Shown here: piece by piece, positions 1 through 9,732 of the stretch
How positions within the stretch are numbered: the first letter of the stretch is position 1
Layout of the letters: the number at the start of each line of letters is the position of its first letter
Assembly: GCF_927797785.1 (NCBI RefSeq)
Contig: NZ_CAKMLL010000032.1
Location: 28,810-92,809 of the forward strand
Direction of reading: 5' to 3'
Length of the DNA: 64,000 bases
Origin: Candidatus Nitrotoga sp. BS
Lineage (GTDB): Bacteria; Pseudomonadota; Gammaproteobacteria; Burkholderiales; Gallionellaceae
The notes under the pieces: generated by a model
What the model was told of the DNA's origin: nothing
The model's input: only the letters and a program-made list of their open reading frames with translations
Databases searched by the model: none
Position numbers and translations under genes: made by a program

Positions 1-594
1 CAGCACATTTGCCTTATCCACTGAGCACACTTTCCCCATACGATTTTCACCGGCGCGTTTTATGGCAATCTGGAAGCCAACATGTGCCACGCGGGAGATT
101 TCAGATTCACTGTATACCATGGTATCAAAACCTTGCCTCTCACCATTATCGAGCGTCCGAATGCCGCGTGGCTGGCCGAAATAAATATCACCAGTCAATT
201 CCCGTAAAATCATGATGTCTAGCCCAGATACTACTTCAGGGCGCAGCGGAGAGGCATTTGCTAATTCCGGATACAGCATTGCCGGACGCAGGTTAGCAAA
301 CAGATTAAGCCCTTTACGAATGCGCAACAGACCTTGTTCAGGCCTTAACAAGCGTGGCAGCGCGTCATATTGGTAACCTCCCACTGCTCCGAGCAATACG
401 GCATCTGACTGCTGTGCCAACTTTAGCGTAGCATCCGGTAGTGGATCACCTGAAGCATCATAGCCTGCACCTCCGATAGGCGCGTATTCCAGCTCCAAGG
501 GCAGCCCTTCGCGTCGCAAGGCTTCCAACACCTTGGCGGCTTGTGCAATAATTTCCGGTCCAATGCCGTCGCCCGGCAGTATAGCGATTTTCAT
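1..594 (-). CDS. leuB: 3-isopropylmalate dehydrogenase, N-terminal part (runs off window)
   Basis: Third enzyme of leucine synthesis: it oxidises and decarboxylates 3-isopropylmalate to 2-oxoisocaproate with NAD+ in the cytoplasm. The 198 visible codons are open from an ATG at 594 to the window edge. They begin [16 protein letters not shown], the standard start of the isocitrate/isopropylmalate dehydrogenase family, followed by the family's LLGAVGG and [12 protein letters not shown] motifs. The start lies 4 bp after the leuD stop on the same strand, so leuC, the small lipoprotein gene, leuD and leuB form one transcription unit. The C-terminal part, including most Mg-binding aspartates, lies outside the window. 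Confidence 0.95.
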   Translation of the reverse strand, partial: MKIAILPGDGIGPEIIAQAAKVLEALRREGLPLELEYAPIGGAGYDASGDPLPDATLKLAQQSDAVLLGAVGGYQYDALPRLLRPEQGLLRIRKGLNLFANLRPAMLYPELANASPLRPEVVSGLDIMILRELTGDIYFGQPRGIRTLDNGERQGFDTMVYSESEISRVAHVGFQIAIKRAGENRMGKVCSVDKANVL

Positions 595-598
595 GAGC

Positions 599-1243
599 TC
601 AACTTTCTTTAAATAACCACGGTACTTCAGGTTTACGCCGTGCTTCGTATTCCTTGATCTCTTGCACATGCTGCAGAGTCAGTCCAATGTCATCCAGTCC
701 ATTTAACAGGCAATTTTTGCGAAAGGCATCCACCTCAAAGTGATACACCGACCCATTCGGAGTAGTGATTCTTTGTTGCTCCAGGTCAATCTCTAAATGA
801 TAGCCAGGCGTCGCTGTCACCGACCGAAATAATTCATCTACGCTTGCAGTATCCAGCACAATTGGTAATAAACCATTTTTAAAACAGTTATTACAGAAAA
901 TATCGGCAAAGCTGGGCGCGATGATGGCGCGGAAGCCGTAATCATCAAGTGCCCATGGCGCATGTTCACGCGATGAGCCACAGCCGAAATTCTCACGTGC
1001 CAGCAAAATCTGTGCGCCAAGATAACGCGGCTGGTTCAATACAAAATTTGAGTTAAGTGGACGCTTAGAATTGTCCATGCCCGGTTCGCCGTGGTCAAGA
1101 TAACGCCATTCGTCAAACAGGTTGGGACCAAAACCAGTGCGCTTGATTGATTTCAGAAACTGCTTAGGAATGATCGCATCCGTATCCACGTTGGCACGGT
1201 CAAGTGGTACAGCTAAGCCATCAATACGGATGAACTTATCCAT
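599..1243 (-). CDS. leuD: 3-isopropylmalate dehydratase small subunit
   Basis: Small subunit of isopropylmalate isomerase. It forms the swivelling domain that, with LeuC, converts 2- to 3-isopropylmalate. The 214-aa length fits the proteobacterial family. Family motifs are clear: an N-terminal [17 protein letters not shown] stretch, then [21 protein letters not shown] around residues 80-100 (the active-site loop), and the [18 protein letters not shown] segment. The gene sits between the entericidin-like gene (2 bp upstream) and leuB (4 bp downstream), implying translational coupling. Confidence 0.96.
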   Translation of the reverse strand: MDKFIRIDGLAVPLDRANVDTDAIIPKQFLKSIKRTGFGPNLFDEWRYLDHGEPGMDNSKRPLNSNFVLNQPRYLGAQILLARENFGCGSSREHAPWALDDYGFRAIIAPSFADIFCNNCFKNGLLPIVLDTASVDELFRSVTATPGYHLEIDLEQQRITTPNGSVYHFEVDAFRKNCLLNGLDDIGLTLQHVQEIKEYEARRKPEVPWLFKES

Positions 1244-1245
1244 TG

Positions 1246-1398
1246 CTATTTCCCATTGCTATTTTTTACCTCATCCGCAGTTTTCTCAATCGAGCTGCCG
1301 ACTTTGGACAGATCCTTGCCAAAACCCCCGACAGTATTACATCCTGTCACCATAACTAAGGGGAACACCAGCAACAACACCATTTTAAATTTAAACAT
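1246..1398 (-). CDS. entericidin-like small lipoprotein inside the leu operon
   Basis: A 50-aa reading frame between leuC and leuD. It starts with ATG at 1398 behind a GGAGAACATAAGG ribosome site. The protein has a short basic N-terminus, a hydrophobic core and a lipobox VMVTGC with Cys20, so it should be a signal-peptidase-II-processed lipoprotein. The mature part [19 protein letters not shown] resembles the Gly/Lys-rich amphipathic helix of the entericidin EcnA/EcnB family (PF08085). In Enterobacteria entericidins are a toxin/antidote lipoprotein pair; here there is one copy. Its stop is 2 bp before the leuD ATG, which suggests co-translation. Related betaproteobacteria, as I recall, often carry a small lipoprotein here. 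The family call is by eye; its function in this host is unknown. Confidence 0.82.
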   Translation of the reverse strand: MFKFKMVLLLVFPLVMVTGCNTVGGFGKDLSKVGSSIEKTADEVKNSNGK

Positions 1399-1428
1399 CC
1401 TTATGTTCTCCTGTACGCCCAAGCAATA

Positions 1429-2832
1429 CTAAAAATTTCTGACATCTACAAAATGGCCGGCAATCGCTGCCGCCGCTGCCATCTCAGGGCTCACCAAATG
1501 TGTCCTACCGCCCGGTCCTTGTCGTCCTTCGAAATTCCGGTTGGAAGTTGAAGCGCATCGTTCACCTGGCTCCAATTTATCCGCATTCATCGCAAGGCAC
1601 ATAGAGCATCCTGGCTCGCGCCATTCGAAACCCGCCTCGATAAATACTTTGTCCAAGCCTTCGCGCTCAGCCTGCTGCTTGACTAGACCAGAGCCAGGCA
1701 CCGCCATTGCTAGCTTTACATTGGCAGCAACATGCTTGCCGCGCACCACCTCTGCTGCTGCGCGCAAATCCTCAATGCGAGCATTGGTGCATGATCCTAT
1801 AAATACTTTGTCAATCTGAATCGCAGTAATAGGTGTATTCGGCTGCAATCCCATATACTTTAATGAGAGATTAATACTGCTGCGCTTCACAGGGTCACTC
1901 TCTCGCGTCGGATCGGGTATGTTGCCATCTACCGCCACCACCATTTCTGGCGAGGTACCCCAAGTGACTTGCGGTTTTATTTCCGCAGCATCTAGTCGTA
2001 CCACCTTGTCAAACTGTGCACCCTCATCGCTATGCAAAGTACGCCAGTAGTCTGTCGCCTTGTCCCATAGCTCACCTTGCGGTGCAAAAGGCCGACCTTT
2101 GAGGTAGCTGATCGTGGTGTCATCCGCTGCTATCATTCCGGCGCGGGCACCTGCTTCGATGGCCATGTTACATACTGTCATTCGCCCTTCCATAGACAGC
2201 GCTCGAATCGCACTACCGGCAAATTCGATCGCATAGCCTGTTCCACCCGCCGTACCAATTTTGCCGATCACTGCCAGTACCAAGTCCTTGGCAGTGACAC
2301 CCTTACCGAGCGCGCCTTCCATCAACACTTGCATGGCACGGGCTTTTTTCATGAGTAAGCACTGTGTCGCCATTACATGCTCAACTTCCGATGTGCCAAT
2401 GCCAAATGCCAGCGCAGCAAACGCGCCATGTGTACTGGTGTGCGAATCACCACAGACCACGGTCATACCCGGCAAGGTTGCACCCTGCTCTGGCCCAATG
2501 ACATGTACGATGCCTTGGCGCACATCTGACATCCTGAACTCGGTAATGCCAAGCTCATCGCAATTGTCATCCAGCGTATCCACTTGCAGTCGCGAAATTG
2601 GATCGGTAATGCCATGCGTACGATCCGTAGTGGGCACATTGTGATCCGCCACGGCGAGCATGGAAGCTATACGCCAGGGCTTGCGCCCAGCCAGCCGCAA
2701 GCCCTCAAATGCCTGCGGACTGGTCACTTCATGCACCAAATGGCGATCGATATAAATCAACGTGGTGCCATCCGGTTCTTTATGCACCACATGGCTGTTC
2801 CAAAGTTTGTCGTAAAGAGTTTGTGTGCTCAT
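1429..2832 (-). CDS. leuC: 3-isopropylmalate dehydratase large subunit
   Basis: Catalytic, 4Fe-4S-containing subunit of isopropylmalate isomerase (aconitase superfamily). Its 467 aa match the family length. The three cluster cysteines are visible as Cys348 ([13 protein letters not shown]) and Cys409/Cys412 (GCSMCLAMN). The N-terminus [16 protein letters not shown] and the [26 protein letters not shown] segment (here [11 protein letters not shown]) are typical. It is the first gene of the leuC-lipoprotein-leuD-leuB unit; the upstream intergenic region to 3054 should hold the promoter, though no clear leader peptide was recognised. Confidence 0.97.
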   Translation of the reverse strand: MSTQTLYDKLWNSHVVHKEPDGTTLIYIDRHLVHEVTSPQAFEGLRLAGRKPWRIASMLAVADHNVPTTDRTHGITDPISRLQVDTLDDNCDELGITEFRMSDVRQGIVHVIGPEQGATLPGMTVVCGDSHTSTHGAFAALAFGIGTSEVEHVMATQCLLMKKARAMQVLMEGALGKGVTAKDLVLAVIGKIGTAGGTGYAIEFAGSAIRALSMEGRMTVCNMAIEAGARAGMIAADDTTISYLKGRPFAPQGELWDKATDYWRTLHSDEGAQFDKVVRLDAAEIKPQVTWGTSPEMVVAVDGNIPDPTRESDPVKRSSINLSLKYMGLQPNTPITAIQIDKVFIGSCTNARIEDLRAAAEVVRGKHVAANVKLAMAVPGSGLVKQQAEREGLDKVFIEAGFEWREPGCSMCLAMNADKLEPGERCASTSNRNFEGRQGPGGRTHLVSPEMAAAAAIAGHFVDVRNF

Positions 2833-3054
2833 GCTCGCTTCCTTTTATAGCACATGATTATGCCACAGCATGGAGGATGTCCGCCACGAACCGCCTCTTT
2901 ATAACGCATGAAACTGGAGAGCGAGCTACATTCTCAATGAGACGTGATTTTGAGCGGCAGGGTAGCAAAAATGGCCTGAAATAAAGTCGCTCAGGCTAAT
3001 TTTATTTTTGTAAAAGACTGGGTAACAAATGAATCAAAGAGCAAAAAGTTCTGG

Positions 3055-4833
3055 TCACTCTTGTTCTTGCTGTTGTAGAGCCCACATTTTCGCATACACA
3101 CCTTGTTTCGCCAGCAACTCTCGATGAGTACCACGTTCAACAATGCGCCCATTGTCCATTACTAATATCTGATTTGCGTCCACGATGGTGGACAGGCGAT
3201 GAGCGATAATCAGTGTGGTACGATCGTGTGCAACGTTGCGCAATTCATTTTGAATCACTTTCTCGGATTGAGAATCCAGCGCCGAAGTTGCCTCGTCAAA
3301 AATCAGGATCGCAGGATTTTTGAGGATGGCGCGCGCAATCGCCACACGCTGCTTCTCCCCGCCAGACAACTTCAATCCACGCTCACCCACCATAGTGTCG
3401 TAGCCATCCGGTAACGATGTTATAAAAGCGTGAATATGCGCCGACTGCGCCGCATGTAACACTTCTTCACGCGTGGCTTCGGGGCGGCCATAAGCTATAT
3501 TGTAATAAATGCTATCGTTAAACAGCACGGTGTCTTGCGGCACAATGCCAATCACAGCGCGCAAACTGGCTTGTGTCACCTGGCGAATGTCCTGATTGTC
3601 TATCAGGATGCGCCCTGAATTGACATCATAAAAACGGAACAGCAATCGTGATAAGGTAGATTTTCCCGCTCCACTTGAACCCACCACCGCGACCGTGTGT
3701 CCAGGCGAAATATCAAAACTGATATCGAATAAAATCTGACGCTTTGGTTCGTAAGAAAAACACACTTGCTCAAAATGTACTGCTGCTTGATCCACCTTTA
3801 GCGCAACCGCATCTGGCGTATCTTGTATCTCACGGTTTTCATCGAGCAGGCGGAACATTTTTTCCATGTCCACTAGAGAGTGCTTGATCTCGCGATAGAC
3901 AAAGCCAAGAAAATGCAGTGGCATATAAAGCTGCAACATGAAAACGTTGATTAGAACCAGGTCGCCTATGGTCAACTCACCTTTTACCACGCCATTCGAT
4001 GCCAGCAGCATCAACGCGGTCATGCCGATAGCAATAATAGTGCTCTGCCCGGAATTCAACGTTGCCAGAGAAGTCTGGTTCTGCACCGCCGAGGTTTCCC
4101 ACTTGCTCATGTGTTCATCGTAACGTCGCGCTTCATAGTCCTCGTTACCAAAATATTTTACCGTTTCATAGTTAAGCAGGCTGTCTATGGCGCGCGTGTT
4201 TGCCTTTGAGTCCATATCATTCATGGTGCGGCGAAATACCATGCGCCACTCGGTAATGAATAAGGTAAAGACGATATACACAGTCAGCGTGATGAAAGTG
4301 ATAATCGCAAACCACGGGTTATATTTATAAAACAGGATACCTGCAACCAGAGCGATTTCGAGCAGCGTTGGCAGAATGCTGAACAGCATAAAATTGAGTA
4401 GGAAACTGATTCCTTTTGTGCCACGCTCAATATCACGCGATACGCCACCTGTCTGCCGCTCCAGGTGGAAGCGCAGACTTAAGCTATGCAGATGAACGAA
4501 CAGTTTGAGTGCCACGCGCCGTATGGCGCGCTGGGTTACTTTGGCAAATACCGCGTCGCGTAATTCGCCAAACAGTGTACTGAAGAGCCTCAGCAATCCA
4601 TAGCCAACCACGAGTGATACCGGTACCAAAAGCATTGCCTTTGGCTTATCCAGAGCATCCACGATTTCCTTGAGTAACAGTGGCACCGTTACGTTAGCCA
4701 GTTTGGCCAGTATCAGCAGTAACAACGCCAGCACAACACGATTCTTGAATTCCAGCAGGTAAGGCAACAAGGTGCGAATGATATTCCAATCGCCACGAGT
4801 CGCATGGTTTGAGGAGGCAGGGCGAGGGCGCAT
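3055..4833 (-). CDS. Atm1/ABCB7-type ABC exporter (half transporter)
   Basis: An ABC half-transporter with an N-terminal six-helix export domain (about residues 30-330) and a C-terminal ATPase. ATPase motifs are intact: Walker A GSSGAGKST near position 3683, signature LSGGEKQR, Walker B ILIFDEATSALD and switch IAHRLST. The segment NYETVKYFGNEDYEARRYDE is characteristic of the Atm1/HMT1 class, which moves glutathione-linked sulfur or metal species across the inner membrane. The frame can be extended to a GTG at 4878; the ATG at 4833 (MRPRPASSN) was chosen because relatives begin just before the DW.iI.tLlPYL segment. It stands alone, convergent to nothing obvious; substrate not deducible. Confidence 0.88.
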   Translation of the reverse strand: MRPRPASSNHATRGDWNIIRTLLPYLLEFKNRVVLALLLLILAKLANVTVPLLLKEIVDALDKPKAMLLVPVSLVVGYGLLRLFSTLFGELRDAVFAKVTQRAIRRVALKLFVHLHSLSLRFHLERQTGGVSRDIERGTKGISFLLNFMLFSILPTLLEIALVAGILFYKYNPWFAIITFITLTVYIVFTLFITEWRMVFRRTMNDMDSKANTRAIDSLLNYETVKYFGNEDYEARRYDEHMSKWETSAVQNQTSLATLNSGQSTIIAIGMTALMLLASNGVVKGELTIGDLVLINVFMLQLYMPLHFLGFVYREIKHSLVDMEKMFRLLDENREIQDTPDAVALKVDQAAVHFEQVCFSYEPKRQILFDISFDISPGHTVAVVGSSGAGKSTLSRLLFRFYDVNSGRILIDNQDIRQVTQASLRAVIGIVPQDTVLFNDSIYYNIAYGRPEATREEVLHAAQSAHIHAFITSLPDGYDTMVGERGLKLSGGEKQRVAIARAILKNPAILIFDEATSALDSQSEKVIQNELRNVAHDRTTLIIAHRLSTIVDANQILVMDNGRIVERGTHRELLAKQGVYAKMWALQQQEQE

Positions 4834-5172
4834 TATGATGTGAGGAAAATTGATAGGCGCCATTATAGCGTGCGTCACGCAATGTACATTTCATACAATA
4901 AAATGTGCAGGTGACAGTTAGAGAAATAAAACCCATCAATGACTTCAACCGTTGCGCGAGTCAGATGATCTTGCGTTAGTCAGTCATCTACCGAAGAAGG
5001 CAATAAGTGGTTGGTGTCGGGGAGGAAGCGGTTGCAGAGTGTTCACCGGCACGGCCACCTGGAAATGACAGCAAGTGTGTGTAATAACTGAGACAGTTGG
5101 GTTAATGGTGTCGCATTATCCTGTGTGTGTGGTATCTTGCAGGCTAACTTAGCCTACGCACCCCGAGATGCC

Positions 5173-6111
5173 ATGAGCCTGTTTTCCCTAATCGCCGCCT
5201 TGTTGCTGGAACAATTACATCCACTTGCTTCGCGCAAACACTTGTTTGTCTGGCTGACACACTATGTCAATTTTTTTCAGTGCCACTTAAACGCTGGAGA
5301 GCATAAGCATGGCAAGATTGCTTGGCTACTTGCGGTGTTATTACCGTTATGCGTTACAGTTGCGCTGTATTGGTTGTCGAACCTTATCTACCCAGTGTTC
5401 GCCTGGGCATTCAGTGTGCTGGTGCTGTATCTCACCATGGGTTTCCGCCAGTTCAGTCATTACTACACCGATATTCACCAAGCGCTACGTGACAACGATT
5501 TAGACAAAGCGCGCAGTATTCTTTCTACATGGCGTGGATTGCCATGTGATGAGCTGAGCCACGAGGAGGTTGCGCGCGTCACCATTGAAGAAGGGCTGTT
5601 GGCCTCACATCGTCGTGTGTTCGGTGTGATAGTGTGGTTTGTGATTACAATGCTGCTGGGACTGGGGCCAGTTGGCGCAATACTGTATCGTATGGCACAG
5701 TTTATTTATACGCGTTGGGATAAACAGAATGACGTCGATCTCAACGAATTCGGCATGTTCGCACGACAAGCCTACCATTGGATAGAATGGCTTCCGCTGC
5801 GCCTCACAGCCACAATCTTTGCTATTGTCGGCGATTTTGAAGACACCGTTTATTGCTGGCGCACACAGGCACAAAATTGGCCTGATCCGGAAGCTGGCAT
5901 TGTGCTGGCAAGTGGAGCGGGTGCGATCGGTGTTAGGCTCGGATTGCCAATTTTACAAGGTGGTTTGCCGCTGGACCGTCCCGAACTGGGAATGGGGGAT
6001 GAGGCTGACGTGGATTTCATGCAAAGCACTATAGGTTTAGTGTGGCGCGCGTTGGTGTTTTGGATTGCGTTGTTGTTACTGCTAGGGTTAGCAACGTTTG
6101 TGAGGATCTGA
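5173..6111 (+). CDS. CobD/CbiB-family inner-membrane protein (AmpE-like)
   Basis: A multi-pass membrane protein of the CobD/CbiB family as found in betaproteobacteria without nearby cobalamin genes. At least four hydrophobic spans are visible (near residues 5, 50-95, 150-180 and the C-terminus). The MGFRQFSHYYTDIHQALR segment is the family's signature region. In Enterobacteria the related AmpE modulates beta-lactamase induction signalling; CobD/CbiB attaches aminopropanol to cobyric acid. No cobalamin genes flank it here, so the AmpE-like role is more plausible but unproven. The ATG at 5173 (MSLFSLIAALLLEQLHPL) was preferred to an upstream in-frame start at 5125 because it matches the usual N-terminus. 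Confidence 0.8.
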   Translation: MSLFSLIAALLLEQLHPLASRKHLFVWLTHYVNFFQCHLNAGEHKHGKIAWLLAVLLPLCVTVALYWLSNLIYPVFAWAFSVLVLYLTMGFRQFSHYYTDIHQALRDNDLDKARSILSTWRGLPCDELSHEEVARVTIEEGLLASHRRVFGVIVWFVITMLLGLGPVGAILYRMAQFIYTRWDKQNDVDLNEFGMFARQAYHWIEWLPLRLTATIFAIVGDFEDTVYCWRTQAQNWPDPEAGIVLASGAGAIGVRLGLPILQGGLPLDRPELGMGDEADVDFMQSTIGLVWRALVFWIALLLLLGLATFVRI

Positions 6112-6186
6112 CGTATTCGCAACATTGGCTCCTTATTTGATAAATATCATAAGCCAAATCACCACCTGCTTTTTCAAGGAAGCAGA

Positions 6187-7059
6187 TCAACACTTGTTCT
6201 GGCTGATCTCCTGAAACAGTTTTAGTCTCCGTGAATTTATCTTCCCACCTTGCTCAGCTTCTTTCAGCGCACAGCCCGGCTCGTGTGTGTGATGACAATT
6301 ATTGAAGCGACACTGGCCGTAATAGACCGCGAACTCCACAAAGCCCGCTTCGATGGCACCAGAATCCAGATGATGTAGCCCAAACGCTTGCACACCGGGG
6401 CAGTCTACCAGTTGGCTTTCCCTATTTAAGTGATATAGGCGCGCGTGGGTGGTAGTGTGTTTTCCTGAATTAAGTGCGGTGGAAATTTCACGTGTGGCTG
6501 CTTGTGCATTGGGTAATAGTGCATTAATAAGGGTGGATTTACCCATGCCGGATTGCCCCACCAGTATGCTGGTATGGCCTTGTAGAAAGGAGCGTAGAGG
6601 GGTGATGTTCTCTTTTGCAGATAGTTCCAGCACTTGGTAACCGATGGCGCGGTAGGGTTCTAGTTGGACACGTGCGATTGTAGTTGCTTCAAGTAAGTCG
6701 CATTTATTCAGCACGATGAGGGTTGCAAGTTGCTGGTCGTGTGCGGCGATGAGGCAACGTGCCAGTAGTTCGTCGCTAAACGAAGGCTTGCTTGCTACGA
6801 CCACAATGATTTGTGTGATGTTGGCGGCAATGAGTTTCTGGCGGTAGGCATCAGAACGATAAAGCAAGGTCTGGCGCGGCAGGATATGCTTAACCACTCC
6901 TTGCGCATCACCTATGCGCTGAACTTCTACCATATCACCACAAGCCACTTCGCTTTTCTTGCCATGTGTGAGACATGGCAGCAATTCTCCATCAGATAGC
7001 TCAACCAGATATTGGCGGCTGAAGGCGGCGACTACTTGTCCTTGGACAGGTGGATTCAA
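6187..7059 (-). CDS. rsgA: small ribosomal subunit biogenesis GTPase
   Basis: Circularly permuted GTPase that checks late 30S maturation. Order of elements: N-terminal OB-fold (about 1-65), G4 motif NKCD near residue 118, G1 GQSGMGKST near residue 168, G3 DCPG near 218, and a C-terminal zinc knuckle with CRFNNCHHTHEPGC. That G4-G1-G3 order is diagnostic of RsgA/YjeQ. At 290 aa it has the family length. Its start overlaps the stop of the upstream pterin dehydratase gene by 4 bp (ATGA), so the two are probably co-translated together with the cytochrome and protease upstream. Confidence 0.96.
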   Translation of the reverse strand: MNPPVQGQVVAAFSRQYLVELSDGELLPCLTHGKKSEVACGDMVEVQRIGDAQGVVKHILPRQTLLYRSDAYRQKLIAANITQIIVVVASKPSFSDELLARCLIAAHDQQLATLIVLNKCDLLEATTIARVQLEPYRAIGYQVLELSAKENITPLRSFLQGHTSILVGQSGMGKSTLINALLPNAQAATREISTALNSGKHTTTHARLYHLNRESQLVDCPGVQAFGLHHLDSGAIEAGFVEFAVYYGQCRFNNCHHTHEPGCALKEAEQGGKINSRRLKLFQEISQNKC

Positions 7060-7394
7060 ACTTTAAGCAAGGCGTCCACCTTGGCGGCACAGATGAAGTC
7101 ATTCTCTGACAGACCCTGAATGGCGTGCGTGGAATATTCTACATGGCACTTGTTGTAGCTAACGCTCAGATCGGGATGATGATCTTCGTGGTGTGAAATC
7201 CATGCCACTGCATTTACGAATGCCATGGTCTGATAATAATTTTTAAATTCGAAAGTTTTACCGATAGTAAGATCGCGCTGCACCCAACTATCCAGCTGCT
7301 TTATCATAATACTAATATCATCCTGAGATAACGGCTGAATACCGCCTTCGCAAGGTTTGCATTTTTTGTTTGCCAAATCAAAGAGAGTTGTCAC
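7056..7394 (-). CDS. phhB: 4a-hydroxytetrahydrobiopterin dehydratase (pterin dehydratase)
   Basis: PCD/DCoH-family enzyme of 112 aa that dehydrates 4a-hydroxytetrahydropterin and recycles the cofactor of aromatic amino-acid hydroxylases. The conserved motif ISHHEDHHPDLSVSYNKC, with its histidine cluster, is complete, as is FVNAVAWISHHEDHHP. No phenylalanine hydroxylase gene is visible in the window, so an alternative role in molybdopterin or folate metabolism is possible. The gene lies 5 bp after the cytochrome c gene and overlaps rsgA by 4 bp. Confidence 0.92.
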   Translation of the reverse strand: MTTLFDLANKKCKPCEGGIQPLSQDDISIMIKQLDSWVQRDLTIGKTFEFKNYYQTMAFVNAVAWISHHEDHHPDLSVSYNKCHVEYSTHAIQGLSENDFICAAKVDALLKV

Positions 7395-7399
7395 AGCAC

Positions 7400-7705
7400 T
7401 TACTTGAATTTATAAAAATACTTGTTGAGATAAGCTGCGAGGTCCAGTTTTGCATGTGCGGAAAGATTAGCACGCACATTACGAGCGCATACGTCAATTT
7501 GCGCCGCTAGTTGCTGCGGATCATTCACCTTGCGGTTTGGACGCGTGAAGATGGCGTTGCCGTCGCCGCCCATTTTGCCGTTGTGGCAGCTGTTGCATTG
7601 GTATTTGTCGAACAATTTTTTACCGGCTTCAGTTTGTCCATCGGCAAATGGCTCGGCTTGTGCTGTACCGTACAGTAATAAAAATATAGCAAAGTATTTT
7701 TTCAT
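7400..7705 (-). CDS. small periplasmic c-type cytochrome
   Basis: A 101-aa protein with a cleavable signal peptide (MKKYFAIFLLLYGTAQA) and one haem-binding motif Cys37-Asn-Ser-Cys-His41. It is therefore a periplasmic monohaem class-I-like cytochrome. The only methionine after the haem motif is Met45, immediately next to it. The usual distal axial Met 40-60 residues downstream is absent, so the sixth ligand is unclear. The C-terminal half (QIDVCARNVRANLSAHAKLDLAAYL) is helical and holds an extra cysteine. It lies 3 bp after the M48 protease gene on the same strand. Electron partner unknown. Confidence 0.87.
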   Translation of the reverse strand: MKKYFAIFLLLYGTAQAEPFADGQTEAGKKLFDKYQCNSCHNGKMGGDGNAIFTRPNRKVNDPQQLAAQIDVCARNVRANLSAHAKLDLAAYLNKYFYKFK

Positions 7706-7707
7706 GA

Positions 7708-8961
7708 CTAGGTTCCTTGTAAAGTTTGTAATCGGGCAACGCGCATCAGAGCAGGTGGATGCGAGTCGTAAAACGTAGAATACAACGGATCTGGTGTAAG
7801 TGTTGCAGCATTGTCTTGATACATCTTTACCAGCGCGCTGGCCAGATCACGCGCATTGGTTTGTTGTGCGGCATAGGCGTCCGCCTCAAATTCATGTTTG
7901 CGAGAGTAATAGCTCATAAGTGGATGCAGTAAAAAGCTGAACACCGGCAATATCATGAAGAACAGTAATAGCGCCAGTGCAGTCGATGGAGTGGTAACAC
8001 CGAGTCCGCCATAGAACCAGTTTGCATCCATTAGTTGTGCTAGCAGCCATAAAAAAACTAGGCTCAAGGCAAAGGTGGAAACGATGCGTTTGAGCACATG
8101 GTGACGCTTGAAATGCCCCAGCTCATGCGCTAGTACCGCCTCAATTTCTTTTGGCGCGAGGCGTTCCAGCAGGGTATCGAAAAATACAATTCGCTTTGTT
8201 TTTCCAAAGCCTGTGAAGTAAGCGTTTCCGTGTGAGGTACGCTTGGAACCATCCATTACAAATAGCCCTTGTGCGGTGAATCCGCATTTCTGTAAGAGTG
8301 CCTTAATACGCATTTTAAGCGTCTCATCTTGCAGTGGGGTGAACTTGTTGAACAACGGTGCGATGAAAGTGGGGTAGATGAAAAGCAGCAGCAGATTGAA
8401 CGTTACCCATACTCCCCACACATACAGCCACCAATGTTCACCCATGCGTTCCATGAGCCACAATACTCCAAATAATAATGGCAGGACAAATATGGCACCG
8501 ATCAACAAACCTTTCGCGGCATCAACCAGATACATGGCCAGCGTCATTTTATTGAAGCCGTAGCGTGCCTCAATTACGAATGTGCGGTACAGGCTGAACG
8601 GCATTTCCAACAGGGATGAAAGTAGTAACACTGTTAGGATGATCGCCAAGCCTTGTATAAGTGAATTAGTATAGGTGGCCAACCACAAATCAGCGATCCA
8701 CTGTACCGCACCACCAAGAGTGAATACGAGTAATAGCAGAGCATTGAATGGCGTACTCAGTAAACTTAATCGCGTTTTAGCGCTCGTGTAGTCTGCCGCT
8801 TTTTGGTGTGCTGAGAGATCAATCTGTTTGCGAAAATCCGATGGCACTTCGGCGCGATGTGCGTGGATGTGATTAAGATGACGTCGTGCCAGCCACATTT
8901 GGGCGATCGTAGTTAACAACAGTGCACTAATAAATAACGCGGAAAATTGGAAAGGATTCAT
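7708..8961 (-). CDS. M48-family membrane metallopeptidase (Ste24/CAAX-protease-like)
   Basis: An integral-membrane zinc protease of 417 aa. It carries the HELGH zinc motif (within VLAHELGHFKRHHVLKR, about residue 278) and the downstream third-ligand segment EFEADAYAA. Several hydrophobic spans flank the catalytic region, and an N-terminal block of about 200 residues is typical of the Ste24-like class, rather than the shorter HtpX. Bacterial members are thought to act in membrane-protein quality control; substrate unknown. First gene of the protease-cytochrome-phhB-rsgA string and divergent from orn. Confidence 0.92.
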   Translation of the reverse strand: MNPFQFSALFISALLLTTIAQMWLARRHLNHIHAHRAEVPSDFRKQIDLSAHQKAADYTSAKTRLSLLSTPFNALLLLVFTLGGAVQWIADLWLATYTNSLIQGLAIILTVLLLSSLLEMPFSLYRTFVIEARYGFNKMTLAMYLVDAAKGLLIGAIFVLPLLFGVLWLMERMGEHWWLYVWGVWVTFNLLLLFIYPTFIAPLFNKFTPLQDETLKMRIKALLQKCGFTAQGLFVMDGSKRTSHGNAYFTGFGKTKRIVFFDTLLERLAPKEIEAVLAHELGHFKRHHVLKRIVSTFALSLVFLWLLAQLMDANWFYGGLGVTTPSTALALLLFFMILPVFSFLLHPLMSYYSRKHEFEADAYAAQQTNARDLASALVKMYQDNAATLTPDPLYSTFYDSHPPALMRVARLQTLQGT

Positions 8962-9130
8962 TTATTCTGATTTTATATAAAAATATAAATAACTAATTGA
9001 TATTATTAGTTTATGTTGCATTTTATGGCATGCTCAGGTTATGTTCTATTAATTAAAAATAATTGGCTTGTAGTATTGGTATGGCACAATACCTGCCCGA
9101 TAGTTTTATAAATAAAAAATGCAGCGAATT

Positions 9131-9676
9131 ATGGCACAGAATAAAGACCACCTCATTTGGATAGATATGGAGATGACCGGTCTAGTTCCGGAAACCGATT
9201 GTATTATTGAAGTTGCGCTGGTTATTACTGATGGCGATTTGAATACAATTGTTGAGGCACCGGTTTTGGTAGTGCATCAAGCAGATATTGTATTGGATGG
9301 CATGGATAGCTGGAATAAATCCACCCATGGAAAATCTGGCCTCATCGACAAGGTAAAAGCATCTACGCTGGACGCTGCCGCAGTGGAAGCTCAGATGCTG
9401 GAGTTTCTCAAGGAATATGTGCCCGCTCGCATTTCACCGATGTGCGGCAATTCCATTTGCCAGGATCGGCGCTTTCTCGCGCGCTGGATGCCGCAACTGG
9501 AAAGCTATTTCCACTACCGCAATTTGGATGTAAGCACCCTTAAAGAACTTGCTAAACGCTGGAAGCCTGAAGTGGCTCAAGGAATAAAGAAACATGGTAA
9601 GCATGAAGCGCTGGCCGATATTTACGAATCAATCAATGAGATGAAATATTATCGCGAGAATTTTATCCGGATATAA
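9131..9676 (+). CDS. orn: oligoribonuclease (3'-5' exoribonuclease)
   Basis: DEDDh-family exonuclease that degrades 2-5-nt RNAs and pGpG. The first motif [11 protein letters not shown] (Asp/Glu), the central [10 protein letters not shown] and the C-terminal [15 protein letters not shown] (His/Asp) are all present. With the ATG at 9131 ([12 protein letters not shown]) the protein is 181 aa, exactly the usual length. An in-frame ATG at 9119 would add four residues; neither has a strong ribosome site. It is divergent from the M48 protease gene, with an AT-rich promoter region of about 160 bp between. Confidence 0.97.
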   Translation: MAQNKDHLIWIDMEMTGLVPETDCIIEVALVITDGDLNTIVEAPVLVVHQADIVLDGMDSWNKSTHGKSGLIDKVKASTLDAAAVEAQMLEFLKEYVPARISPMCGNSICQDRRFLARWMPQLESYFHYRNLDVSTLKELAKRWKPEVAQGIKKHGKHEALADIYESINEMKYYRENFIRI

Positions 9677-9732
9677 AGGCATTTTTTGCTGCTGTATGGG
9701 TTAGCTCATATGGCGCATGCACTTTATTCAAG

